Source: Rhipidocladum racemiflorum (Eukaryota > Streptophyta > Magnoliopsida > Poales > Poaceae). From it: a stretch of 64,000 bases of DNA. Under the pieces are notes generated by a model. The model was not told the DNA's origin. It saw only the letters and a program-made list of their open reading frames with translations, and made no database searches. The stretch is from the NCBI GenBank assembly GCA_036346355.1, contig CM070581.1:8866001-8930000 (forward strand), in the 5' to 3' direction. Shown here one piece after another: positions 1-10,260 of this stretch; positions within the stretch are counted from its first letter, which is position 1; every line of letters begins with the position of its first letter. Position numbers and translations under genes: made by a program.

Positions 1-57
1 TACCGAAAATAAAATTTGAAACCTCGGGCCGCAGGCGTTGCTCAGCCACCGTATCAC

Positions 58-110
58 TGCAACACTTCACTAATCACTAAAACATCAATTCATTAGACCA
101 TCAGTAGTAC
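58..110 (+). repeat. Extra copy of the PLT copy 2 promoter block
   Basis: This block resembles the DNA just after the TATA box of PLT copy 2 (near 23664-23732): a run reading aacacttcactaatcact, then a catcaattca/agaccatca stretch. The same block recurs near 18530-18590 and 22086-22136. A short upstream piece, gcgttgctcagccac at 35-49, also recurs near 17917. It is probably debris of another duplicated PLT 5' end, the rest of which is not visible here. Confidence 0.6.
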
Positions 111-1850
111 TAGAAAAGTGGGCGCGGCGTTGCCGCGCCACGAAAAATGAAGGTTTTTTCTTTGGAAAAATCAGAAGGCAAAAGCGTAAAATTAGGGTGC
201 CATCTAAATTCCTACGCATTGGAAGCATGGCTGCTATAGAATCCATATATATATCTAAAATCATAGCAGAGAAAAGGACAGCAATATTTATTCCCTAAAC
301 AACACAAAGATTAGGATTTTGTTTGATGCACGACAATGCAGAACACATAAGAACCACAATGCAATAGCAGGAGGAATGTAGTTGGCCACATGCATGCTTC
401 GAAATTTAAATGAAGCATTATAACATTTGGCCGGGAATAGACTTGATAATGAGACCTACTTGTATTGTATATAGTCATAATATGTGAGAAAAATTCCCAT
501 GCTAAAATTCTGCCCAGTCCACATATAACAAACTAACAATGCGAATTAGCACATAATAATAATAATAATAATACCAAGTCAATAATAATATCAGACAGTT
601 GTACGTTGGATTCAAGGTAATCAAATAGTAAGTTCAACAATATCAAAATAAACTACTATGAAAAGCTATGCGTAAAGCTTGAGAAGAAAATTATGCAGGC
701 AAAGAAGATTCAGCAAAAAGAAGCATTCCTTTTCGACTTGATCAAAACAGTATCTGGTATTATTATTGACCTTGGTCGTTGACCTTCTGAAAATCGTCAA
801 GTGTTAATTGCAGACCTATAGACCTGAAAGAAGAAACCAATCAGCATTTGTCTATTTAAGCAATTAAGTATTGACAAGAAGATGATAACCCACCGGGCAA
901 TAGCAATCAATATGGCTTCAATACACACATCCAACCATTAGTTTTCATAGTAACACGCTGATAAAAAATACAGACCATAAAAAAAATACTTTAGGAATAC
1001 TTCTGATGGAAATGAATCAATAATATTTTCATATGACAAATATAGATACATTTATGTAAATTAGCGGTCAAAGATCAAAAAATTCAACAGCACACATTTT
1101 GAAACATCTATTTTGAAATGGAGGTAGTGCACTCTCAAAGGTGCGCCTGGTTTAAGTTGCATGAACAGCATAAACATGTAATCATTATCATGATGGACAT
1201 GATTCCCATGAGAGAAACAAATCCATGTTTCATCGAATAATTAGTTTAAAAGGTCATATGTTCAATGCACAAAACTTAAGAAAGCAAGGCTAAACTACCT
1301 CATTAAATCAATATATGCTTCAGTCAACCTAAAAACACAACATATTTGTTTCCCTAATAATAATTATTTGTTAACTTTTTTCAAATGTCAAACAAAGACG
1401 CCATCTATTATCTACAAATGGCTTGAAGGGAAAACAACTCATCCTTTAAGCATTCTCAAGAACTGCATGAAAGAAAACCGCAGAAAAACTTCTTTAGCCA
1501 TCAACAGGTACATCAAGCGCTTAGAACAGAGTTTCTGCTGGTGGATGGAAGCAGCTGATACAAAATAACCAAATCCCAACAAGATCCAAGACACTCAGCT
1601 TTTCTATGGCTTTCAATTTCCATAATTCGAATTTTCCACCTTTCTAACATATTAAACACCACGTATTACACAAAAATCTAAAAACGGAATACTGCAGTCC
1701 CTGTAATCTAAAACCAAATGATTCGACTCCACAGTTTCATATTTATAAATTTAAGCATTTCGGTAAGCACCAGGGAAAATAAAAATAATTGTCTTTTGCT
1801 AGGAAGGCAAGTACCGTGATAGAAGATATATATCTTACTAAACCAATAGG

Positions 1851-2146
1851 CTCATGAGCACCAAAATTTCTTAAATCTACTGTTAAACTTGCCGGATTTA
1901 GATAAGATGAAAGACGGCATGTAGTTAAGCGATGGGAAACAGTATCAGTACGAAGTCCTGGTTAGGCCGCTGGATGCAACTTTCGTTTTGATAGTGAAGT
2001 GCGTAAAACAGCATGCGGACAGGCAGAGCAGTTTATATGTAGGTATGCTCATGAGCAACAAAATTTCATAATTTGACCGCTAGACTTGCTGGATTTAGAT
2101 AAGATGAAAAATGGTATGTAGTCAAGCGATGGGAAACAGTATCAAG
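1851..2146. repeat. Diverged ~100-bp direct duplication, period ~197 bp
   Basis: Two copies start with gctcatgagca and end with gcgatgggaaacagtatca, at about 1851-1957 and 2048-2146. They share the internal stretch ggatttagataagatgaaa. Several substitutions separate the copies, so the duplication is not recent. No coding capacity is apparent. Confidence 0.7.
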
Positions 2147-2182
2147 ACAATAATTTAGAAATAAAGAATATCAATTTAAAAC

Positions 2183-2196
2183 TATCTATCTATCTA

Positions 2197-2227
<31 letters not shown>
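2183..2227. repeat. CTAT/TA microsatellite
   Basis: Four to five CTAT units run directly into about 14 TA units. It is a simple-sequence repeat with no adjacent gene. Confidence 0.95.
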
Positions 2228-2230
<3 letters not shown>

Positions 2231-2240
2231 GGAAGAGAAG

Positions 2241-2316
2241 CTGTTTACTGAAGTATTCGATCGAAGCAGTTCCTATCGCTGTTTACCGAAGTATTCGATC
2301 GAAGCAGTTCCTATCG
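2241..2316. repeat. Near-perfect 38-bp tandem duplication
   Basis: Two adjacent 38-bp units, 2241-2278 and 2279-2316, differ at one base (tttactg versus tttaccg). Each holds the palindromic core ttcgatcgaa. The near identity suggests a recent slippage event next to the microsatellite. Confidence 0.9.
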
Positions 2317-3056
2317 CCAACTCTGTAGCAGAGGCAATAACAGCATAAACAACCACTGAACCTTTAAAAACCATTTGATTTGTAGCTACTCTGATGAAGA
2401 CCTAACTCTCCATCATTATACATGGTATAAAATTGTGTCATGAGCATAGGAAATAGAACTTTGTGATAGATTTACCGAAGCATGCAAAGAGAATGGAAGC
2501 GGCAAAAAAATAGAACCTTTTGTAAGTTATATTGAAGTATCTTAGAGAAAACTTCCTTGGGCACTAACCATGTAACAGTTAGCCTGATTAAAACACTTGA
2601 GTAGTTTGGTCTGTAAAAAAGAGGAGAAAATTGTAGTTAGCGAACAACATCAGTGCAGCAAAGCATAAATAGACGGTCATTTTCGCTCTACAACCATGAC
2701 CACATCCGAACTAACCACCTGGAGACACATGAGCAAATGCATTCATGACGTCCAGTCTCGTGAGCAAATGTTACGGAAATTACAGAAATTACGGAATGTT
2801 ACATGAGCAAATGCAACCAAATAAGCAACCATGGTGAGGTCAAATGATACCTCTTTGGGCACGACGTCTAGTCTCGTAACCAATTCTGCAACGTGCAGCC
2901 TCTGCAAAAACTGAAACTGAATCAACAATCGGAAGAACACAACAAATACGAAATGAAATGAAGAGGAACGGGATTGAATTTGAATCGGAATCGGAATCAC
3001 TCATTCCCTTCACCGATCTGTGAAGAAGAGGGTTCAACCACCCGGTCTACTCCATT

Positions 3057-3299
3057 TTACCCAACCATTAAATCGAAATCAAAATTTTCGTATGAAGCTT
3101 CAATACTGAGAAATAATGTCATCGTGCCAGAAGAACCTGCTTCCTTTTTCCAATTCACAGGCATCATAATTATATTCATAACTGGCTTCCACTCCTCAAT
3201 CGCTTTATGAGGAAACATGTTCTGCTGCTCACCGAACACCTTGGCGGGCTCCTCCGCGACAGCGTCGTCGTCCCCGAACGGGTTTGGCTCCCGGTCCAT
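3057..3299 (-). CDS. Unrecognised minus-strand ORF, possibly the first exon or a fragment of a gene
   Basis: From the ATG at 3299 the frame encodes about 80 residues that start MDREPNPFGDDD and continue acidic, then end FDFDLMVG. The frame is open further upstream to 3395 through a proline-rich, low-complexity stretch. An early NPF motif followed by acidic residues loosely recalls SCAMP-type trafficking proteins, but the rest does not match that family as I know it, so no function is assigned. It lies head to head with PLT copy 1 across a GC-rich block. It could be a first exon, a captured fragment, or a chance ORF. Confidence 0.25.
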   Translation of the reverse strand: MDREPNPFGDDDAVAEEPAKVFGEQQNMFPHKAIEEWKPVMNIIMMPVNWKKEAGSSGTMTLFLSIEASYENFDFDLMVG

Positions 3300-3835
3300 C
3301 CTCCCACGAAGCAGCTTCCTGCCGCCGAGGCCGCCGGAGTGGCCGAGGAGTCCTGGGGAGGCGCGTGGGGGCGGAGCGGGGGACGGGGGAGGCACCGTGG
3401 CGGTGGAGGAGGAGGAGCGGTCGCGGAGGTGAGGAGGGACATAAGAGAAGCGATCAGGGCGGGCGGCCGGGCCGTTGGATGCAGGAGTGGAGGGCGAGGC
3501 GGTGTTTGCGGCGGCGGCTCCGGCTCCGGCCCAGGAGGTACGGGAGGAGGTCGCTCTGCGCAGATCTGCAAGGAGGCGGCGGCGGCGAGGTGGGGAGGGA
3601 GTGATTTTTTCGAGGGACGACGGCGTGGGAGGCTGCTCCTCGTGAGGCGCACGCGGCGCCTGAGGGAAGGAGCGAGCGAGGGGGAGGTGAATGCAATCCC
3701 GGAACTGATGCGAAGCGGATGCAACGCGGACGCTCGCAGAGGCGTGGGAGGAAGCTTCTGGCGAGACGCACGCGGCGCGCGGGGGAAGGAGCGAGCGAGG
3801 AGAGCCGACGTGGATACCTCCGGAGGTCTTGAAAC
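3230..3835. other. GC-rich, CpG-rich block upstream of PLT copy 1
   Basis: The block is strongly GC-rich against AT-rich surroundings and rich in GAG/GGC repeats. That composition produces several overlapping chance ORFs on both strands. Two related segments near 3646-3690 and 3758-3800 share a core like gcacgcggcgc followed by gggaaggagcgagcgag. It could be the 5' end or promoter island of the minus-strand ORF or of PLT copy 1. Confidence 0.6.
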
Positions 3836-3845
3836 CTCCGGATCT

Positions 3846-3860
3846 TAATATAGTTATAAT
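3846..3860 (+). promoter_or_regulatory. Possible TATA region of PLT copy 1
   Basis: An AT-rich run (taatatagttataat) lies about 55-65 bp upstream of the ATG, just after the GC-rich block. It is the only TATA-like sequence close to the gene. The 5' leader would then be short. Position and composition are the only support. Confidence 0.35.
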
Positions 3861-3911
3861 TCTGAACGACTACACCCCTCTCAGCGGAGAACAAGGGAGC
3901 AAGCATCAGCG

Positions 3912-5533
3912 ATGGCTTCTGCTGCGCTCCCAGAGGCAGTCGAGCCCAAGAAGAAGAGCAACATCAAGCATGCCTTCACCTGCGCCGTCCTCGCCTCGAT
4001 GGCCTCCATCATCCTTGGCTATGGTACATATATTCACATCCTCCGATTGCTCTCTACCATGGTTTCCTGTATCTACTGTTTAAGTCCGCAGACATTGGGG
4101 TGATGAGCGGGGCGTCGCTGTACATCAAGAAAGACCTGAAGATCACGGACGTGCAGTTGGAGATCCTGATGGGCATCCTGAACATCTACTCACTCGTCGG
4201 CTCCTTCGCCGCGGGCAGGACGTCCGACTGGATCGGCCGCCGCTTCACCATCGTCTTCGCGGCTGCCTTCTTCTTTGTGGGCGCCTTACTCATGGGCTTC
4301 GCCGGCGACTACACCATGCTCATGGCCGGCCGCTTCGTGGCCGGCGTCGGTGTGGGCTACGCAATCATGATCGCGCCAGTGTACACTGCCGAGATCTCTC
4401 CTGCGTCAGCCCGCGGCTTCCTCACGACCTTCCCGGAGGTCTTCATCAACCTCGGTATCCTCCTCGGCTATGTCTCGAACTACGCATTCGCCCGACTGCC
4501 GCTCCACCTCGGCTGGCGCGTCATGCTCGGTATCGGTGCTGCGCCGTCCGTCCTGCTCGCCCTCATGGTGTTCGGCATGCCTGAGTCGCCCCGGTGGCTC
4601 GTCATGAAGGGCCGCCTCGCGGACGCCAGGGCCGTGCTGGAGAAGATCGCCGCCACGCCAGAGGAGGCCGCGGATCGCCTGGCTGACATCAAGGCCGCTG
4701 CTGGCATCCAAAATGACCTCGACGGCGACGTGGTCACCGTGCCCAAGAAGAGAGACGGCGAGGAGAAGCAGGTGTGGAGGGAGCTCATCACGTCCCCGAC
4801 GCCTGCCATGCGGCGAATATTGCTCGCGGCGCTTGGCATCCACTTCTTCCAGCAGGCGTCAGGCGCAGATTCCGTCGTGCTCTACAGCCCACGCGTGTTC
4901 GAGAGCGCGGGCATCACCGGCGACAACCAGCTCCTGGGCGCCACGTGCGCCGTGGGCATCACAAAGACGCTCTTTATCTTGGTCGCCACATTCCTGGTCG
5001 ACCGCGTCGGCCGGCGGCCGCTGCTGCTAAGCAGCACCGGCGGCATGATCATCTCGCTGTTCGGCCTTGCAACGGGCCTCACCGTCGTCGGCCACAATCC
5101 AGACGCCACGATCCCGTGGGCGGTTCGCATGTGCATAGCGTCCATCCTGGCCTTTGTATCATTCTTCTCCATCGGTCTTGGGCCCATGACGGGCGTGTAC
5201 ACCTCAGAGATCTTCTCGCTGCGGGTGCGCGCTCTTGGCTTTGCAGTCGGCGTGGCGTGCAACCGTGTGATCAGCGGCGTGGTCACCATGACCTTCCTGT
5301 CGCTGTCCAATGCCATCACCATCGGCGGCAGCTTCTTCCTCTACGCGGGCATCGCCACACTCGCATGGGTATTCTTCTTCACCTACCTCCCGGAGACGCG
5401 CGGCCGGACGCTTGAGGAGATGGGCAGTTTGTTCGGGATGACCGACACCGGCATGGAAGCAGAAGACGACGCCGCAGCGGGAGAGACGGCGAGCTGCAGG
5501 GCGAGACTCTTGGCTTTTTCTGTTGGGGCTTGA
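3912..5533 (+). CDS. Polyol/monosaccharide transporter (PLT family), copy 1; exons 3912-4023 and 4092-5533
   Basis: Spliced length is 1554 nt, giving 517 aa. Exon 1 ends within the Asp codon of LGYD at a GT donor (4024); the 68-bp intron ends in CAG (4089-4091). The splice restores the PLT signature LGYDIGVMSGA. Other family motifs: GRTSDWIGRR (residues 79-88), PESPRW (201-206), HFFQQASGAD (288-297), VDRVGRRP (340-347) and PETRGRT (471-477). Spacing of the hydrophobic segments fits the usual 12 membrane helices. By family knowledge it is an H+-coupled symporter of linear polyols or monosaccharides, on the plasma membrane or tonoplast. Oddities: QQASGAD where copy 2 has QQASGID; GPMTGVYTSEIF (401-412) has Gly where characterised PLTs have Trp; and the C-terminal tail differs wholly from copy 2. 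The start is the first ATG and matches copy 2. Confidence 0.95.
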
Positions 5534-5754
5534 GTTGATTATGAATATATATTTAGAGCTATCTACACATTACCCCACTATATTTTTTTTTCTTTTTTTT
5601 TTTAAAAAAAAGTCAAAATCACATTCTGGCTGTTTAATTAACATGTAAAAGTCCTCATGCCCCTTACCCTCCGTGTATATTCCCCGCACCTCTCACAAGA
5701 ACACACATTCCTTGTCCCATAATATGTTTGGGGCGTGTAAGAAACTGTGTTACG
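5534..5754 (+). other. Probable 3' untranslated region of PLT copy 1
   Basis: AT-rich sequence follows the stop, with an 11-12 nt poly-T and an 8-nt poly-A run near 5583-5611. No clear polyadenylation signal can be fixed. The next element starts at 5755. Confidence 0.4.
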
Positions 5755-6142
5755 CAGTGGCGGAGTTAGAAAGTTTCAAAGAAGGGGGTTTGAAAAGAGA
5801 CATCCAAAATCAACTACTATGACTATCGATATATTGTAAAATAGTTAAAATTTAAATTGTATGCAATATAAGTATGTAATTATGAAAGGAGAAAAATACA
5901 TCATTCAATGCTTCAAAAGAGTTGACAATTCATATTTACGAGTTTTTATGTTCTGAAATCGTTGTAAGATATCTTTCATATCTATTTTTGCAAACAGGTC
6001 TCGCGCAATGTAGCATACCATAAGATCATTCAACCAGTCATGGCTGAAGACCTGGTGCGACCGTATAGACCATGGACCATCGCAGGGGACTTTTGCGCCG
6101 GGCTGCGGGGTGGGCTCGAGCCCCACCATTGCTCCGCCTCTG
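5755..6142. mobile_element. hAT-type MITE, 388 bp
   Basis: The left end starts CAGTGGCGGAG and the right end is the inverse of CAGAGGCGGAG, so the termini are inverted repeats. The element is flanked by a perfect 8-bp duplication, GTGTTACG (5747-5754 and 6143-6150). Eight-bp duplications are the hallmark of the hAT superfamily. There is no transposase, so it is non-autonomous. Part of its subterminal DNA gives a chance minus-strand ORF. Confidence 0.9.
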
Positions 6143-6150
6143 GTGTTACG

Positions 6151-6730
6151 TACGTACATTACATGGATCACCAATTCACCATTGGGAGGTCAGCGCAATA
6201 TACGCAACACTAACACTGATTCATCGCCATACTCACGTAATTACGAGACTAGATATGTCAATATCCTTGTGCTGCCATTTTCGTTTTCGACGAAACGGTG
6301 TTACCGCTGAAGAACTGACATGATCTATCTATCTATTATATCACTATACTAATTAAGCACTTTGAGTAAGCTCTCTCGTTAATCAGAAAGATCTAGCCAT
6401 CTACCTGGATCTAAATTATAACGGTTAGATTAAATGAAAGACTCTACGTCAGATACAGTGACAGGGAAGCCAATAACAATGCTCACAATGCGCAGAGGCA
6501 CCTGACAGCCCTGTAGGACACGACTAGCCAAAATGACTACGAATAAATGCTAGCGTTCAAGCTCGCCGAAGTGATCCTTGACGAAGGTACGTAGACTCGA
6601 CCCGATGAGGGAAGAGTCGCACATTCTACTCCCCAAGTTTTGATGCAATTCCAGGTAGCAGATTTGAATTACACAAGCGTTGCGTAAGCAGCACCTTTTC
6701 ATTATTTGCGTACTACATAACGTTCACTTA
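6151..6730. other. Intergenic DNA without a recognisable gene
   Basis: No credible ORF is present. A tatcactatactaattaagc stretch near 6340 resembles ends of small AT-rich MITEs, but no partner end or target duplication was found. Confidence 0.5.
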
Positions 6731-9700
6731 GGGGGTGTTTGGTTGGTGCGTTGAGTCCATCCCATCCAGGACAGTCGAATTTTTTATTTGGTTGTAGCGA
6801 ACGGAATGGAGCCATCTCGGTTGGATCGATCCCACCGTAGCAAAACAAGGCAGCTGGCTCCATCCATCGCGAAACAAAGAAATCTATTAGATCCATCGCC
6901 GTCTCGCTCGCATCGCCATCCGCCTAGCGCCCTCTCCCCTCCCTCGGGTGCGCCACTCCCCTCTCCTAGGTATGTCGCCTCCCCTTTCCTCACGCGGCGT
7001 GCTTCCTCTCCCTCTCCTCGCTGTGGCCGGAGTCCTCACCCGATCTGTCTCCTCCGATTCTCCTCGCACCGGCTCCACCGACCGCACTTTGATCAAGCCT
7101 GATCCAAAACTCTCGGTGGTAAGTGCAAAGAGTGTGAACACTTCTTGATTTGTGTTTTTCCAATCTTTTTTTCAATTTCTGATGGATTTTCTTATGGTGG
7201 TTTGTTTTGCAAGGAAACTAGTAGAGGAAGGCCCGGACAAGTTTGATTCGGTGCAAGAACCCAGTAGGATTGAATTTTGCTCGACACGTTCAGAACTAGG
7301 ATTGAATATCTTCTTTCGCTCGACAAGTTCAGAACGCCAAGCACATAAAGGTGATGAATATCTTCTTGGCTGATAATATCTAACTCATAATGCATTGATA
7401 GTATGAATGTTGGATGAATTCATTGATGAATGTTGGATAAAGTCTTGTCACTGGTAATATACATTGTGTAATTCATTGCCCACTGCCTGAATTATCTGTT
7501 TCTTAGATGAAGCAGCATGATTAAACTGTATGTTGAAACTTATATTGATGAATCATTGCAAGATTTACTGTAAACTGATGTTGACACAGCATGATTCCTT
7601 GGATCAGGGTTAATATGAGTCCTAATATGATTGATATATATTTGTGTAGTTCATTGCCATGTTTGTTTTTACACTGCATTGTTATGTGCTGTGAGCTTGT
7701 CTCTTTGCTCCAAGTCTTCAAGATGTTCAGGCAAGATCATTTGCAGTGTCCGCTTATTCATTTATTTATGAACAGATGCAGTGTCTGATTATGTTTTGCC
7801 ACAGCTTATGAGTGTTGTGTTTGCTTACATGCTAACATGCAATAATCCAGAATTATCAATTACTTTGTTGTTTTAATTTTTAATATGCATTATAGATGGA
7901 TGACACAAGAAAGAAGAGACCACGCGTGGAGGAGGACCAATTTCTGCAAACAATAACTGATAGCCTTGCAAAGCTTGCTGAGGCCATTGAGAAGACAAGC
8001 AAAAGTTCAGAAGTGCCAGATGATTTATGGGCTCATGTATGCCTTTGCCAGGTTTTCTTGAGTTGATTTGCTCAACTATTTGACCTACCTCTGTGATAAT
8101 CCCAGCAAAGCAAGAGCTTTTATGATGGTGCCAATGTCAAGCCAAATGGTGATGGTACGCTAAGTTTTCAAGAAAATCCATAGACCACTAATGGTTAGTG
8201 TCCTCTACCTATACTCATTGTTAGCTTTGCATTGTCCACTAATGGTTAGTGTCCTCTAAGACATAAATTAGCGTCAGTCACAACCTTTAGGGGTTTCTTT
8301 AAGGTGCTACATACTAGTGAATGTAACTAAAGCGTGTTTATCTGGTCAGCTAATGCATTATTGCACTTTGAGATCCTACTACATATGCGTGAATAGTCAA
8401 GCTATATAAACTAAATTCTGAGACAGACGAATCTTTAATTGATTAACCTTTTTATGTCCTAGAGGACACTAACCATTAGTGGACAATGCAAAGCCAAATG
8501 TCAGCTATGGCATTATGGCATTATTGTTCATGGTTATGATACTAATCTTTATGGTTTTGTCCTTCAGTTATAAAGTAGTCTCTCTGAGCTCTATCCAATT
8601 GTCTAGAACAAATATGAACTTTTGTGATGGAGTTCTATGGGTGCTGATTATATATGAAATATGTATTATAGATGTATGATGAAATATATATTAATGTAGC
8701 TGTTAACCTTTACTTTCTATTTATGTATAAGTGTATAGGATTTTACTTAATCTCTATGGATACTTCCAATCATTCATGACCTCAACATGAGATCCATTTT
8801 ATAGCCGAAATGGAGTGGTAGTGTTATCTTTTGAGTTACACAATTTACGTAATTGTACTTCCAATCATATTTACATTTATGTAATTCATCTATCATTAGC
8901 TATAAAAATAATTGAAGTACCTTTCTTGTAGGGTGTTGAAATTAATCAAAAATGAGATCTTGGTTTTGAGGCGTGAAGAGACATCAAAAGCATCCTGGAT
9001 TTTATTGTCATGCAACTATACACGTTGAGCTTGTCCTGCACAATTCTGATTTTTGTTTCAGTTCTTGTTTGATGGGTAATTGCCATTGGTTAGTGCATTT
9101 TGAAGACAAGTTTCATATGTGATAAGCCTGTATACATATGGTCGGTGCATATATTCAAATTTCTCTTAAAGATTTGTTAGAACTAAAGCCCTAGTTGTGT
9201 GATACTTTTATGAAGTATAAAACATTTTGTATCTTGGAACTAGGCAGTACAATGTCTAGAAGCATGTTTAAAACTGCTTTAAAATCGGATGTTGCAGCAT
9301 GTTGAGCCATGTGAATTTGGAGATTGCATTTGAGATTGTGTTGTTTGATGTTGGCCAAATGCAAATCCTCCTCTCAACTCGATGTTGTTTCAGCATAATG
9401 TCTTGTGGTGTGGAGATTGCATTTGAGAACAACGAGATTGCACCCTAAATTTTTAGAATTAGCATATGAACAATCTTTGTTTTTGGCAAATATCATGATC
9501 AGATTTTTTTGTGTTCCAATTCAGTCATGCTAATTTTCAATCATGCTTCAATGGCATAACATTCACTTTGTGTACCGTTACGTGAGGGTTTGCATTTGGC
9601 ATGCTTGCATTTGGCCTTCTGTGACGAGGATGATCAACCAAACAAACAACTCATCAATCCGGTACTAACTAATCCAGAATGTGCAAATCAAACCAAACAT

Positions 9701-9788
9701 GGTACCAAGAATTGATCCATCCATCACCATTCCATCTCAGGCACAGTTATGTCCTAGATGATCCTTCACCTATTAACCAAACAGATCC
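6731..9788. mobile_element. PIF/Harbinger-type DNA transposon, 3058 bp, decayed
   Basis: The left end reads GGGGGTGTTTGGTTGG; the right end is the inverse of GGATCTGTTTGGTTAA. The element is flanked by TTA on both sides (6728-6730 and 9789-9791), the target preferred by PIF/Harbinger. The interior is AT-rich, with a GC-rich leader (6790-7090) and one recognisable coding remnant (7896-8062). No intact DDE transposase was found, so it is either non-autonomous or has lost its transposase. It lies just upstream of the carrier pseudogene at 9955, possibly inside one of that gene's former introns. Confidence 0.85.
7896..8062 (+). pseudogene. Remnant of the Myb/SANT-like accessory ORF of the Harbinger element
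   Basis: The frame begins MDDTRKKRPRVEEDQF and continues as LAKLAEAIEKTSK ... VPDDLWAHV, then reaches a stop. A basic start, a Leu/Ala helix and a (D)LWAHV segment are typical of the C-terminal part of Myb/SANT-like proteins encoded beside plant PIF/Harbinger transposases. The copy lacks the N-terminal Myb domain and the end. A tatag acceptor sits directly before the ATG, so this may be an internal exon rather than a true start. Identification is from memory of the family. Confidence 0.5.
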
Positions 9789-9954
9789 TTAATCAGTCAA
9801 CGTGGAATATGTTATTTGCTAGTCCTACACATTCACATGCAGTGTGATCTTGTCTTCTGGCTAAGATGAACCACTTTTTTTAGTTTGTTTTAAGAGATTT
9901 GATAAACTTCATCCAGATATTTTTATTGCTAAAATCATCTAAATCTAAATGCAG

Positions 9955-10260
9955 GCATCGTGGAGTATGATGGTCTAATTGGACTGTACAGATGTTTTTG
10001 TGCCAAACCAATTGAAATATCTACGAAATAGCAGGTGTAATTTTTTTTCGCCATGGTGCCGGAAAATATTTGATTAAATTTTGGCAGCACTGAGAGAGCT
10101 AGTGGCGTGTCTAGCTAGGCACACAAATGCTCTTCTCACAAGTTTGTTTTATCCATGCAGCATTAAACTGACAGCATTCGACACTATGAAGACATTGATT
10201 TCTACTGCACAGAAGGAGCTGGAAAAATTAGTGCAAGAAAATGAGGAGAAAACAAGCTAG
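9955..10260 (+). pseudogene. 3' end of a plastid-type ADP/ATP carrier gene (mitochondrial carrier family), two exons, frameshifted
   Basis: Exon A (9955-10034) follows an AG acceptor and reads GIVEYDGLIGLYR, then a one-base frameshift, then FVPNQLKYLRNS, ending at a GT donor. The intron is 10035-10160. Exon B (10161-10260) completes the split Ser codon and reads SIKLTAFDTMKTLIST ... NEEKTS before the TAG stop. The order GLYRGFVPNALKxxPNSSIxLTxFD is the C-terminal signature of plant chloroplast envelope/thylakoid ADP,ATP carriers. What remains is the last membrane segment and tail; the frameshift and lack of upstream exons make it a pseudogene or fragment. It lies 166 bp beyond the Harbinger element. 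Confidence 0.75.

Larger units (their letters stand above)
130..3056. other. Intergenic AT-rich DNA, no supported gene
   Basis: No open frame here looks like a known protein. The stretch holds a short AAT run near 556-573 and the repeats listed separately at 1851-2146, 2183-2227 and 2241-2316. On the minus strand around 2900-2848, a short exon-like piece ends at a plausible GT donor (reading ...DVVPKE then gtatca). It cannot be linked to a gene. Confidence 0.6.

Noticed and set aside
1368..1568. 66-codon ORF as a small gene
   Set aside because: No family match, no promoter or codon-usage support, and it sits in AT-rich DNA.
3176..3848. Overlapping long ORFs on both strands in the GC-rich block
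   Set aside because: GC-rich DNA rarely has stops; the frames are Arg/Gly/Pro-rich, overlap one another and show no family motif.
4406..5322. Minus-strand ORFs opposite PLT copy 1
   Set aside because: Shadows of a GC-rich coding exon; the same shadows occur opposite PLT copy 2 (24403-25465).
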